Assembly (NCBI GenBank): GCA_001767525.1
Contig: MELF01000001.1
Coordinates: 1 to 49,323, forward strand
From: Acidobacteria bacterium RIFCSPLOWO2_12_FULL_68_19
GTDB taxonomy: Bacteria; Acidobacteriota; Vicinamibacteria; Vicinamibacterales; UBA2999
Direction of reading: 5' to 3'
DNA length: 49,323 bases
The translations under genes were made by a program, and so were the position numbers. Positions 41,809-49,323 of this stretch are shown piece by piece. How positions within the stretch are numbered: position 1 is the stretch's first letter; every line of letters begins with the position of its first letter. A model generated the notes under the pieces. The model did no database searches, had not been told where the DNA came from, and saw only the letters and a program-made list of their open reading frames with translations.

Positions 41809-42843
41809 ATGTCGTATGTCAGGACCGCAAGCGTCGTTCTGTCCCTCGTGGCGCTGGCCGTGCACCTCGACGCCCAGGGGCGCGGGGGGCGCGGCGGCGG
41901 ACGCGGCGCGCCGGAGACGCCGACCGAGCAGCAGTGGTCCTCGAACGGCGAGACGCGGGAGCGCGTGGCCGCGGCGATGACGATTGCCGGATCGGATCTG
42001 CTCCCGCAGGCGAAGATGTTCTGCACGCCGACGGGGCCGCAGCGGATGGCGGTCGCTCGGCAGGCCGCCGGCCTTCCGCCGATGCCAAACGTCGTCGTCG
42101 AACCGACGCGCGTGTTCGACAACATGTGGTGGATCGGGATGACGTCCCAGAACGTCTGGGCGATCACGACGAGCGACGGCATCATCCTGCTCGACACGAT
42201 GAACAGCGCTGAAGAGGCGCGGGATGTCATTGTCGCCGGCATGAAGAAGGCGGGGCTCGACCCCGCGCGGATCCGGTACATCGTCATCGGCCACGGCCAT
42301 CCCGGACAGTCGGACCACACCGGCGGCGCGCTCCACCTGCAGAAGACGTACGGGGCGAGAGTCGTCATGAACCCGATCGACGCGAAGCTGGTGCTTCCCT
42401 CTCAGCGCCCCGATCGCCCGCTGGCGGTTCCGGACCTCGACGCGTTTCACGGGCAGAAGCTCACGCTCGGCGACACGACGTTGACGCTGGTCCACACGCC
42501 CGGCCATACGCCGGGCACGATGGGCGTCATCGTGCCGGTGAAGCTTCGCGGCGCGTCGCATACGGCGATCGTGCTGGCTGCGACCCAGCTGCCGACGCGG
42601 GAATCGCTCCTTCAGTTCGAACGCGTCTTCAACGAGTTCGCGAAGCCGATGAAGGTGGAAGCCTCGCTCAACATGCACGCCAACGGCGTGCAGGAGGATC
42701 TGCCGTTCCTCGAGACGATCCGGAAGAACCCGGGCGGGCCGAACCCCTATCTCTACGGGCCCGAGCGGTTCGCCCGGTGGATGGACATCATGATCGAGTG
42801 CGGGCGGGCGAGGCTGGCCGCCCTGGGGATTCCGACGAGCTGA
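41809..42843 (+). CDS. Secreted MBL-fold metallohydrolase, altered metal site
   Basis: A 344-residue protein with a signal peptide (YVRTASVVLSLVALAVHLDA) and a Gly/Arg-rich segment. The MBL fold is clear from VWAITTSDGIILLDTMNSAE, VIGHGHPGQSDHTGGALHLQ and VHTPGHTPGTMGVIV. The usual HxHxDH metal motif is expanded by three residues to HGHPGQSDH, and the normal Asp of the next ligand block is not evident (AIVLAATQLPT). The second metal site may be weakened. It lies 67 bp downstream of the cytochrome and may share its operon. Confidence 0.85.
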   Translation: MSYVRTASVVLSLVALAVHLDAQGRGGRGGGRGAPETPTEQQWSSNGETRERVAAAMTIAGSDLLPQAKMFCTPTGPQRMAVARQAAGLPPMPNVVVEPTRVFDNMWWIGMTSQNVWAITTSDGIILLDTMNSAEEARDVIVAGMKKAGLDPARIRYIVIGHGHPGQSDHTGGALHLQKTYGARVVMNPIDAKLVLPSQRPDRPLAVPDLDAFHGQKLTLGDTTLTLVHTPGHTPGTMGVIVPVKLRGASHTAIVLAATQLPTRESLLQFERVFNEFAKPMKVEASLNMHANGVQEDLPFLETIRKNPGGPNPYLYGPERFARWMDIMIECGRARLAALGIPTS

Positions 42844-42869
42844 CCTTCGGTCGGCGGCAGGCGACGGGC

Positions 42870-42935
42870 GGCGCGCGACTGGTGACTCGTGACCGGGCGC
42901 CCGGTCGCACGTCACCAGTCGCACGTCACCCACGA
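42870..42935. terminator. Hairpin between convergent MBL genes, 7-bp periodic
   Basis: GACTGGTGAC-TCGT-GACCGGGC meets its inverted copy GCCCGGTC-GCAC-GTCACCAGTC (42877-42920), giving two stem blocks of 8 and 10 bp. The sequence is also 7-bp periodic (GTCGCAC, GTCACCA, GTCGCAC, GTCACCC). It lies between the stops at 42843 and 42946 and probably serves as a bidirectional terminator. Confidence 0.6.
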
Positions 42936-42945
42936 CCGCCCGGGC

Positions 42946-43980
42946 TCAGTTGGTCGGCGTGGCGCCCGAGCGCGGGGTTCCCTTGAGAAGCTGGTACACC
43001 TGGGCGATGTGCACTGTCCGGTGCGTATCCCACCGCTCGAAGCTCTTGTACGCGTCGAGCATCAGGGTCTTCTGGATCTCCGCCAGACTCCGGCCGGCGC
43101 CTATCCCGGCGGCCACGCCCGTCGACAGGTCTTCCAGGTACTGCAGCGACATGGCCGCGTCCTTCCTGGTCCCCATCAGCGCGTGGCCGGTTGCCGCATG
43201 GTCGAAGTCGAGCGACAGGATCGTCCGCAGGGCGTCGATGTAGGCGCCGACGGTCGGCGTGATGTTCTGCGGCAGACGTTTGATCTGCATGACGTCGGCG
43301 CTGAACACCGCTCGTTCGTCCGGGAAATAGAGCGCGCTGCTGTCGTCGGTGTGTGCGGCGCCGAGGTGCACCATGATGACGCGCTTGCCGCCGAGCGTCA
43401 CCGTGTGGCGATCGCGAAACGTCGTGCTCGGCAGGTAGACATCGTTGACCGGCCCGCGAATCAGTTCCGCGGCGCTGAGGATGCCGTTCCGGTTCTCGTC
43501 GAACAGGTCGAAGCGTTCTGAGGTGGCGCCGGTCGCCTCGCTGCGCTCGATGAGCCCGTTGCGATTGGCGTCCATCTTCACCGCATCGGCGGGCAGCGCC
43601 GGGGTTCCGGGAGGCAGCGCCACCCCGGCGCGCATGTTCGCGTGGCCGACAAATTCTGCCGTATCCGCGAACACCGCGCCGCCGGAGGCATGGTCCCAGT
43701 CCTTGTGCGTGTACAGGAGGTAGCGCACCGGCACTTTGAAGCGCGTGGCGAACTCCGCCTTGAGCCAGCGCGAGAAGTCGCGGTTGATCGGGTCGCTCAT
43801 GATGATGCCCTCGGGCGTCACCAGGAACACGGTGTAGTGGTTGTCGTTCTGCGCCCGGTACAGCTGGCCCGTGACGTTCACGATGCCCCGGGCCGGCGGC
43901 TTCTGCTGAGCGAAGGCGCTCGAGACGATTCCGGCCAGCGCGGCGATGACGATCAGGCTAGAGGTCAGACGATGGTTCAT
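42946..43980 (-). CDS. Secreted MBL-fold hydrolase with EF-hand insert
   Basis: A 344-residue protein with a signal peptide (SSLIVIAALAGIVSSAFA). MBL elements are VFLVTPEGIIMSDPINRD, YTHKDWDHASGGAVF (metal motif HxDxDH, with Asp in place of the second His) and MVHLGAAHTDDSSALYF. Between them sit two calcium-binding EF-hand loops, DANRNGLIERSE (about 147-158) and DENRNGILSAAE (about 169-180). An EF-hand pair inside an MBL fold is unusual. Start at ATG 43978-43980. It is convergent with the other MBL gene. Confidence 0.85.
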   Translation of the reverse strand: MNHRLTSSLIVIAALAGIVSSAFAQQKPPARGIVNVTGQLYRAQNDNHYTVFLVTPEGIIMSDPINRDFSRWLKAEFATRFKVPVRYLLYTHKDWDHASGGAVFADTAEFVGHANMRAGVALPPGTPALPADAVKMDANRNGLIERSEATGATSERFDLFDENRNGILSAAELIRGPVNDVYLPSTTFRDRHTVTLGGKRVIMVHLGAAHTDDSSALYFPDERAVFSADVMQIKRLPQNITPTVGAYIDALRTILSLDFDHAATGHALMGTRKDAAMSLQYLEDLSTGVAAGIGAGRSLAEIQKTLMLDAYKSFERWDTHRTVHIAQVYQLLKGTPRSGATPTN

Positions 43981-44068
43981 GAGGCACTCCTTGCGGCGCA
44001 TAGCCTACTCCAATTCGCGCCGGCGCGCAGGCACAGCGCAGCCGGGCAGCGGTTCGGGAAGCGAACGG

Positions 44069-44887
44069 TTACTGCACCTGCGGTCCGAGCGGCGCCCGCT
44101 CGACGATCTCGATGCGCGTCCCCCACGGATCGGTGATGTACGTGATGGTGCTGCCGGTGGGACTCTTGCGTACCGGCTCGTCAAGCGTGATGGCTTCCGC
44201 CTGGATCTTCTTCACGAAGGCGGCATGGTCCTTCACGTCGAACCCGATGTGGTCCAGCACGCGCCCCCGGGTCACCGCCTGCCGGCTGTCCGCCCGTCCG
44301 AACCGGACCTGCACTCCCGGCACGTCCACGACCGGAGCTCCGTTCCTGGTGCCGGTCTTTCCGCCGAAGGTCTTCGCGTACCAGGCCTGCGCCCTGGAGA
44401 TGTCGGCGTCCGGCAGGAACAGGTGGACATGTTCGTGGCGGATCGGCATCGACTGCGCCTTGTCTTCCAGGATCTCCATGCGCACGCCGTCCGGCGTCAC
44501 GACGTAGGCCTGGTCCAGCCGGTTGTTGTTGCCCGGGAGCACCGTCACCCCCGCGGCCTTCCACTGGGCGACCCGCTCCTGCACGTTGTCGACGATGAAC
44601 CCGACGTGATTCACCACCGAACCCTCGGTGCCGCCATCGCCCTTTTCGGTCCCGAGGTTCAGATTGATGTAGAGCCCGGGAAACATGATGAGCGGGTTCC
44701 CGCCGGGCATGAACAGCTTGCCGCCCATGGCGAGGAAGAGCTTCTTGTTCGCGTCGACGTCCTTCGACGCGATGTGCCAGTGCCCCATGGTCACGCCGAT
44801 GTCGTTGAAGGGCGCGGGCTGCGCAGCGGCGGCGCCAGCGGCCAGCACCCACACGAACCAGAACGCGACGAATACGCGAGCCTGCAT
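44069..44887 (-). CDS. Secreted protein with two VOC domains
   Basis: A 272-residue protein with a signal peptide (RVFVAFWFVWVLAAGAAAA). Two glyoxalase/VOC domains follow, about 28-135 (IGVTMGHWHIASKDVDANKK, VVNHVGFIVDNV) and 145-265 (HEHVHLFLPDADISRAQAWY, VLDHIGFDVKD, YITDPWGTRIEIVE). Metal-binding His and Glu positions are kept in both. It is upstream of the EF-hand MBL gene on the same strand (88 bp). Substrate unknown. Confidence 0.88.
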   Translation of the reverse strand: MQARVFVAFWFVWVLAAGAAAAQPAPFNDIGVTMGHWHIASKDVDANKKLFLAMGGKLFMPGGNPLIMFPGLYINLNLGTEKGDGGTEGSVVNHVGFIVDNVQERVAQWKAAGVTVLPGNNNRLDQAYVVTPDGVRMEILEDKAQSMPIRHEHVHLFLPDADISRAQAWYAKTFGGKTGTRNGAPVVDVPGVQVRFGRADSRQAVTRGRVLDHIGFDVKDHAAFVKKIQAEAITLDEPVRKSPTGSTITYITDPWGTRIEIVERAPLGPQVQ

Positions 44888-44962
44888 GGATGCCTCCTCA
44901 GTGTGCGGTGATCGGCGAGTGGCCGTTGGCGCCGCTTTCATCGAACCTCCAAGAACGCGAGA

Positions 44963-44984
44963 GGCGGGTCCGACAGGACCCGCC
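44963..44984 (-). terminator. Rho-independent-like terminator
   Basis: GGCGGGTCC-GACA-GGACCCGCC is a perfect 9-bp stem with a 4-base loop. On the minus strand it is followed by TCTCGCGTTCTT, weakly T-rich. It ends transcription from the gene at 45041-47206, 57 bp after its stop. Confidence 0.6.
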
Positions 44985-45040
44985 CCACGTGCGATGAACG
45001 CTCGAGGAACCCGCCCTGCGACGTCAGCGTAACGCGAGAG

Positions 45041-47206
45041 CTACTTCGCCAGCGGATTGGGACGCATCTGGAACTTGTAGACCTTCGGCAGCGTCCCCTT
45101 GCCGCCTTCCAGGTGCCACGGCGTGCGGTTCGCCGAGGTGGTCCACAGCCCCTTGCCCTTCCAGCCCGCCCGCGGATCGTCGATGCGGCCGTCGATCTGC
45201 TTCACGAAGAAGCCGACCGGGTACGGCACGCGCGCCACCACCCAGCGGCCGTTCTGCAGCAAGAGCAGCGCGTCGGAGAGATTGCCCGTGGCAATCGGCA
45301 CGTTCTTGCCCGCGCCGAGCGAGTCGTACTTGTCCACCCAGTTGTAGTAGTTCGAGTCGGCGGCGCCCGATTCGGGGGTCCCCTTGAAGTTCGGGCCCGG
45401 CACCGGATAGAAGGCCCACCCCTCGGGGCAGTGCTTGCCGGTGGCCTTCGGGCCGTTCAGCGGCGCCTTGCACGTGCGCCGGTCGAAGCTGGCGTAATGG
45501 CCGCTCGCCAGCACGGTCCACGCGACGCCGTTTGCGTCGATGTCCATGCCGCGCGGCGTGTAGACGTGCTGCCCGGGCACCGCGCCGTACGGGACCTCGT
45601 AGATCTCCGCCAGCGCCGTGCTCGGCGGATTGGACCCGAGCGACACCCGGACGAGCGCGCCCGGGAATTCGTTGGCGTCGCCCCAGACCGCGCCGTCCGA
45701 CGGGCTCACCGCAATCGCGTAGAAGCTCGTGTCGATCCGCTTGTCCTTGGCCGGATCCACCGGCTGGTCGGGTTCCACCCACGCATCCTGCCTGCCGTTG
45801 CCGTTTGTGTCGAGGACGAGCGGCGCCCACCCTTGGGCCTTCTGCTCGTCGCCGGTCTCGTCGAGCACCTTGGTGTCGACCCAGCCGACGACCCCACCGT
45901 TGCCCGACCAGATCGTGTTGTTGGCGTCGTGCGCGAAGTTCAGGTGGAACGTGCCGAAGCAGGTGTTGACGATGCTCCACTGCTTCGTCTTCTGGTCGTA
46001 GACGGTGTACTGCCGGCCGCTGTTGTTGATGGGGAAGAGCCTGGCGGAGGGATGGGTCGAGCCCTCCTTGCAGAACGCCGGCTGGGCGGCGGGTGCGCGC
46101 GTGCGCGTCGTGTTCCAGACGCGCCCTTTCTGGTCCATCACGTTGCTGTGCCCGATCACCCGGCTCGTCCAGTAGACCTCCTCACCCCAGTAGGGCGACG
46201 GCACGCCGATTTTCGACGGCTGCGGCTGGAGCTTTTCGTCGAGCACCGGGACCTTCACCTGCGCGACCCTGTGCTGCAATGGATCGAGGATGGTCATGTT
46301 GTCCGAGCTGTTCTCGTGCAGCCCGAACACCGGGCCGTTGGCGTTGACGGTCGGATTGCGCTTGTCGCTCGCCACCGCGTCGTGGAAGTACTCGCGGTCG
46401 GTCGCCCAGTCCCACACGGTGACGACCAGGTTGCGCTCGACGCCCTGCGGGCGCGGCGGCGCCTGCGGCGGAATCTCGCCGCCGGCGACCCGATCGGTCC
46501 AGTCGGCGAACATCCTCAGCACGCGCTCGCGGCCGAATCGGTTCGTGTTGGCGTACATCCCCGCGCCGCCGTCGATGCCCGCCTGCAGCCGGTGGTTCCA
46601 CGCCTCGACCGAGGAGCTGAACTTGCCGAGCGCCGGCGGTAGCTCGCGCGTCGCCTTGTTGCCCATCTGGTGGCACGGCGTGCAGGTCGACGTCTTGATG
46701 TTGTTGATCCACATCGCTTGGCTGCGCATCGCCTCGGAGATGCCGTTCCCCTTGACGCCGGTCCCGGGGAATTCGCTCCGGTCGGGCGGCTGCACCAGCG
46801 CGTACCAGTAGTTGGCCGGGTAGTACTCGGCCGCCGCGCGGGGGGTCGGCGCCGGCGTGGCGCCGAGGTTCACGACGCGGCCGGGCGCGCTCGCCACCTT
46901 TGGCGAGTCGACGAGCCCGTAGCCGCGCACCCACACGGTGTAGTTCCCCTTGGGCAGGTCGGGGACGAGGTAGCGGCCGCGGTCGTCGGTCACCACAATC
47001 CGGGCCATCTTGGTCGGCAGATCGGTGGTTTCCGCGATGACCCAGACACCCGCCTCGGGACCTCCGGGGCCGGTCACGACGCCGCCGATGTCGTCGTTGT
47101 CGATGCTGGGGGCGCCGCCGCCCTGGGCCATGGTGCCGGCAATCGAGAGCGCCGCGAGCAGGGCGACTGCGGCACCCGAGGCCGCCAGTGAGAATCTCTT
47201 CTGCAC
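45041..47206 (-). CDS. Secreted carboxypeptidase-regulatory-like cytochrome protein
   Basis: A 721-residue protein. Signal peptide 1-28 (KRFSLAASGAAVALLAALSI). Residues ~38-120 are a carboxypeptidase regulatory-like beta-sandwich (GGVVTGPGGPEAGVWVIAET, DDRGRYLVPDLPKGNYTVWV). One c-type haem motif CTPCH lies at 175-179 in a cytochrome-like segment (SQAMWINNIKTST before it). The rest is beta-propeller-like (FGLHENSSDNMTILDP, SNVMDQKGRVWNTTRTRA, DANNTIWSGNGGVVGW), similar to streptogramin-lyase-type propellers. It is placed between a hairpin and the DUF5916 protein on the same strand. Substrate unknown; probably a periplasmic redox enzyme. Confidence 0.82.
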   Translation of the reverse strand: MQKRFSLAASGAAVALLAALSIAGTMAQGGGAPSIDNDDIGGVVTGPGGPEAGVWVIAETTDLPTKMARIVVTDDRGRYLVPDLPKGNYTVWVRGYGLVDSPKVASAPGRVVNLGATPAPTPRAAAEYYPANYWYALVQPPDRSEFPGTGVKGNGISEAMRSQAMWINNIKTSTCTPCHQMGNKATRELPPALGKFSSSVEAWNHRLQAGIDGGAGMYANTNRFGRERVLRMFADWTDRVAGGEIPPQAPPRPQGVERNLVVTVWDWATDREYFHDAVASDKRNPTVNANGPVFGLHENSSDNMTILDPLQHRVAQVKVPVLDEKLQPQPSKIGVPSPYWGEEVYWTSRVIGHSNVMDQKGRVWNTTRTRAPAAQPAFCKEGSTHPSARLFPINNSGRQYTVYDQKTKQWSIVNTCFGTFHLNFAHDANNTIWSGNGGVVGWVDTKVLDETGDEQKAQGWAPLVLDTNGNGRQDAWVEPDQPVDPAKDKRIDTSFYAIAVSPSDGAVWGDANEFPGALVRVSLGSNPPSTALAEIYEVPYGAVPGQHVYTPRGMDIDANGVAWTVLASGHYASFDRRTCKAPLNGPKATGKHCPEGWAFYPVPGPNFKGTPESGAADSNYYNWVDKYDSLGAGKNVPIATGNLSDALLLLQNGRWVVARVPYPVGFFVKQIDGRIDDPRAGWKGKGLWTTSANRTPWHLEGGKGTLPKVYKFQMRPNPLAK

Positions 47207-47223
47207 GGTACCTCCTCAAGGCA

Positions 47224-47252
47224 CCCCAGCGCGCACAGTCCGCGCGCTGGGG
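47224..47252 (-). terminator. Strong hairpin between DUF5916 and the next gene
   Basis: CCCCAGCGCGC-ACAGTCC-GCGCGCTGGGG is a perfect 11-bp stem. It lies 8 bp after the DUF5916 stop and just before GAGGAGG, the ribosome binding site of the gene starting at 47206. No T-tract follows, so it may act as a terminator or as an attenuator that lowers expression of the downstream gene. Confidence 0.55.
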
Positions 47253-47259
47253 ACCCCGC

Positions 47260-49323
47260 TCAAAAGCGGAGAAGACGGGTCATTTTGACCGCGACGGAGC
47301 GATTCTGCAACCCGGGAAAGCCGCCGACGGCCGTGTCGCGGCCGTCGCCGTAGACGACGAACAATTCGCTGCCCGGGACGTATTCCCAACGCATCCGCAC
47401 GCTCGAGGTCAGCGACCGCGCGGCGGGGTTGAACTGGCTGAACGCCGAGAAGGAGAGCCGCGCGGTGGGCGTGACGCTGGCACGGAGGCCCCCGAGATGA
47501 GCCGTGAAGTCGCCGTACGGCAGGCTGACCCAGTTCAACGTGACGATCGGCTCCAGCGTGAAGTGCGGCGAAAGGCCCAGGCGTCCGGTATAGCCGGCCG
47601 AGGTCCGCGTGCCGCCGTAGAAGGACCCGTGCGACGCCGAGAGGTCGCCCGACATGGCGCGCTGCTGGCCGAGCCTGTAGGTCGCCCGGACGGTCTCGTA
47701 CGAGTAGGGGCCGGAGGGCACCACCACGCCAGGCGCAATCGTGAAGTCGGCCGGGAGCCGCTCGTACTGCCGCGTGAGCAGGAGCGTCACCTCGTCACTG
47801 CTGTCGAACTCCACGCCGAACCGGCCGGTGACAACCCGGTCTTCGAGGACGTCTCCGGCGGCGTCGGTCACGTACTCGAGATCGGCCTGCCAGGTCAGCA
47901 TGCGGACGGCGCGGCCGCGTCTCAGGCGTGGACTGAAGCGCGCCGTCGCCGAGTTGAGCGCGAAATCGGTGCGCCGCACGAACCCCACCTCCGGGTTGAA
48001 GTTCGACTCGACGACGAGGCGGTCGGCTTCCAAGCCGTAGCGATCGCCGGCGTAGTCGAAGCGCGCCCGGTAGCTCGTGTCGCGGCCGCGGCGCGCCGGC
48101 GAGGCGGTGCGCGCCCAGTACAGGTTGGCCTGGACGTTGTCGAAGAAGCGCAGGTCGGCGTCGGCGCCCGCCGCCGTGTTCTCGTCGCGGCCGGAGGCGG
48201 CCGGCCACCGCCCGGTCGCGATCATTCCGATGCTGCTGCGGCGAAGGATGTTGCGCCGCAGCCGCAGCGCCGAGAACGTCGTCTTCGCGGCGCCGGCCGA
48301 CGGTGTGTCGTCGGTGGCGATCGCCAGGGCGCCGACGTCGAACCGCCCGGCCTTGCCGGTCACGCGGCCGCCGGCGACGACCGGCACCGCCTGGCCGGCG
48401 CTCAGGCCGATGCGCCGGCTGAAGAACAGGATCGGGTTGACGCCGGAGGCGCGCTGGCCGGACACGCCGCCGAAGTCGAAGATACCCTGGCCCTCGAGGA
48501 AGAAGTCGCGCTTCTCGGGGAAGAAGAGATTGAACCGCGTCAGATTGACCTGCTGCTGGTCCTCCTCGACCTGCGCGAAGTCGGTGTTGACGGTGAGGTC
48601 GGCTGTCAGGCTGCGCGTCAGCCCGTATTTGACGTCGATGCCGGCGTCTGCGCTCACGTCGTTGCTGAACGGCACGCGGGCGACGCGGTCCGTCGTCAGC
48701 GACGCCACGGCGTACGGCTTGAACTCGAGGTTCAGCGACCGCGCGGGTGTCTCGACGCCGACGAGCGTGGCGGCCACCGCCATCTGCGCCACCCCGTTGC
48801 CCCCGTAGGAGGCGGGGACGCGCGTCAGCGTGGACGTCTCGTTCTTCGACTTCACCTGGCGCCTGATGTTGATCCCCCAGACCTGGGGCCCCGGCGCGCG
48901 GTACCGCAGCGACTTGAACGGGATCGCCATCTCGACCGTGTACCCGGCGTCGACGCGCGAGGTCCTGACGTCCCAGACGGTGTTCCAGTTGACATTGAAG
49001 GTGCCGTCGGCGATCGCCTGGTCCCGCATGGCGCCGATGGCGTTGGTCTGGAAGAAGAGGGCGTTCCGCTGGTCGTAGAAGGTGTCGAGGGCGATGCTGA
49101 GGTTGTCGTTGACGAAGAAGATGTTGTTGTTGTCGCGGCGGAGCTCGTTCGCCGCGATGCGATCCGGCTGGCTGTCGCGGCAGCGTGCCGAGATGTAGAG
49201 GGTGTCCTCGTCGAAGAAGATCCAGATCTCGGTCGGCTCGGTCGCCGGTACGCCCTCGACCGGGAGCTGCTGGATGAACCCGTCGATCGGCGGCACCGAG
49301 GCGTACACCGGCTCGTCGAGCCG
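47260..49323 (-). CDS. DUF5916/CBM9-like protein, cut by window edge
   Basis: About 687 residues are visible; the frame is open to the last base (reading RLDEPVYASVPPID), so the signal peptide and first CBM9 strands lie outside the window. The CBM9 part is seen in IWIFFDEDTLYISARCRDSQ and LSIALDTFYDQRNALFFQTN. DUF5916 is seen in DFAQVEEDQQQVNLTRFNLF and FPEKRDFFLEGQG, ending VKMTRLLRF with a terminal Phe, typical of outer-membrane barrels. It is a paralogue of the protein at 30725-32944, with the same domain order and length. Confidence 0.9.
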   Translation of the reverse strand, partial: RLDEPVYASVPPIDGFIQQLPVEGVPATEPTEIWIFFDEDTLYISARCRDSQPDRIAANELRRDNNNIFFVNDNLSIALDTFYDQRNALFFQTNAIGAMRDQAIADGTFNVNWNTVWDVRTSRVDAGYTVEMAIPFKSLRYRAPGPQVWGINIRRQVKSKNETSTLTRVPASYGGNGVAQMAVAATLVGVETPARSLNLEFKPYAVASLTTDRVARVPFSNDVSADAGIDVKYGLTRSLTADLTVNTDFAQVEEDQQQVNLTRFNLFFPEKRDFFLEGQGIFDFGGVSGQRASGVNPILFFSRRIGLSAGQAVPVVAGGRVTGKAGRFDVGALAIATDDTPSAGAAKTTFSALRLRRNILRRSSIGMIATGRWPAASGRDENTAAGADADLRFFDNVQANLYWARTASPARRGRDTSYRARFDYAGDRYGLEADRLVVESNFNPEVGFVRRTDFALNSATARFSPRLRRGRAVRMLTWQADLEYVTDAAGDVLEDRVVTGRFGVEFDSSDEVTLLLTRQYERLPADFTIAPGVVVPSGPYSYETVRATYRLGQQRAMSGDLSASHGSFYGGTRTSAGYTGRLGLSPHFTLEPIVTLNWVSLPYGDFTAHLGGLRASVTPTARLSFSAFSQFNPAARSLTSSVRMRWEYVPGSELFVVYGDGRDTAVGGFPGLQNRSVAVKMTRLLRF

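Overview
The window is about 49 kb of high-GC bacterial chromosome. No rRNA or tRNA gene is visible. The gene content points to Acidobacteriota, most likely a Vicinamibacteria-type lineage: two secreted DUF5916/CBM9 proteins, a secreted carboxypeptidase-regulatory-like cytochrome protein, secreted metallo-beta-lactamase-fold and VOC proteins, a homodimeric AceE pyruvate dehydrogenase, many short palindromic repeats and 7-bp-periodic repeats. This placement is inference from gene families; no phylogenetic marker gene is present.

Layout. (1) 0.2-3.7 kb: translation-related housekeeping genes (ABC-F ATPase, ArfB-type rescue hydrolase, YciH/eIF1-like factor) with two small charged or zinc-ribbon proteins; a REP-like palindrome is scattered here and sits inside the ABC-F gene. 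(2) 3.8-10.4 kb: a defence and toxin island with a DUF91-type nuclease, an hsdR 5' fragment joined to a 5'-truncated hsdS, a DUF4268 nuclease, a VapBC45-like pair, a CPXCG protein and a Fic protein. Direct copies of an ~80-bp repeat flank the Fic module, and an unusual three-site operator lies upstream of fic. (3) 10.5-15.9 kb: the aceE-aceF-lpd operon (minus strand, genes overlapping by 4-5 bases); lpd carries a frameshift at its redox-active cysteines. (4) 16-22.2 kb: a gene graveyard with a cytochrome c, a TctC remnant, an internally deleted IS256-type transposase, an IstB fragment, a recQ::thuA mosaic and a nucleotidyltransferase tail, interleaved with three intact toxin-antitoxin pairs. 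(5) 22.2-29.5 kb: a 1970-residue secreted multidomain protein (Kelch, TSP3, beta-helix, YVTN propellers), divergent from a membrane-anchored HTH regulator. (6) 29.8-35.4 kb: two more PIN-domain toxin pairs around a DUF5916 outer-membrane-type protein and a secreted lactonase-fold protein. (7) 35.6-49.3 kb: a respiratory and secreted-enzyme region with a molybdopterin oxidoreductase, its fused FeS/NrfD partner, a divergent exported MetX-like hydrolase with cytochrome c, two convergent MBL-fold enzymes (one with an EF-hand insert), a double VOC protein, a monohaem carboxypeptidase-regulatory-like protein and a second DUF5916 protein cut by the window edge.

How it works together. The respiratory region looks like periplasmic or outer-membrane redox metabolism whose substrate is not evident. 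The most unusual feature is the repeat landscape: REP palindromes, an ~80-bp junction repeat and 7/8-bp-periodic arrays repeatedly sit exactly at gene ends, inside linkers or at truncation points. They supply stop codons, terminal residues and linker sequence to host genes.
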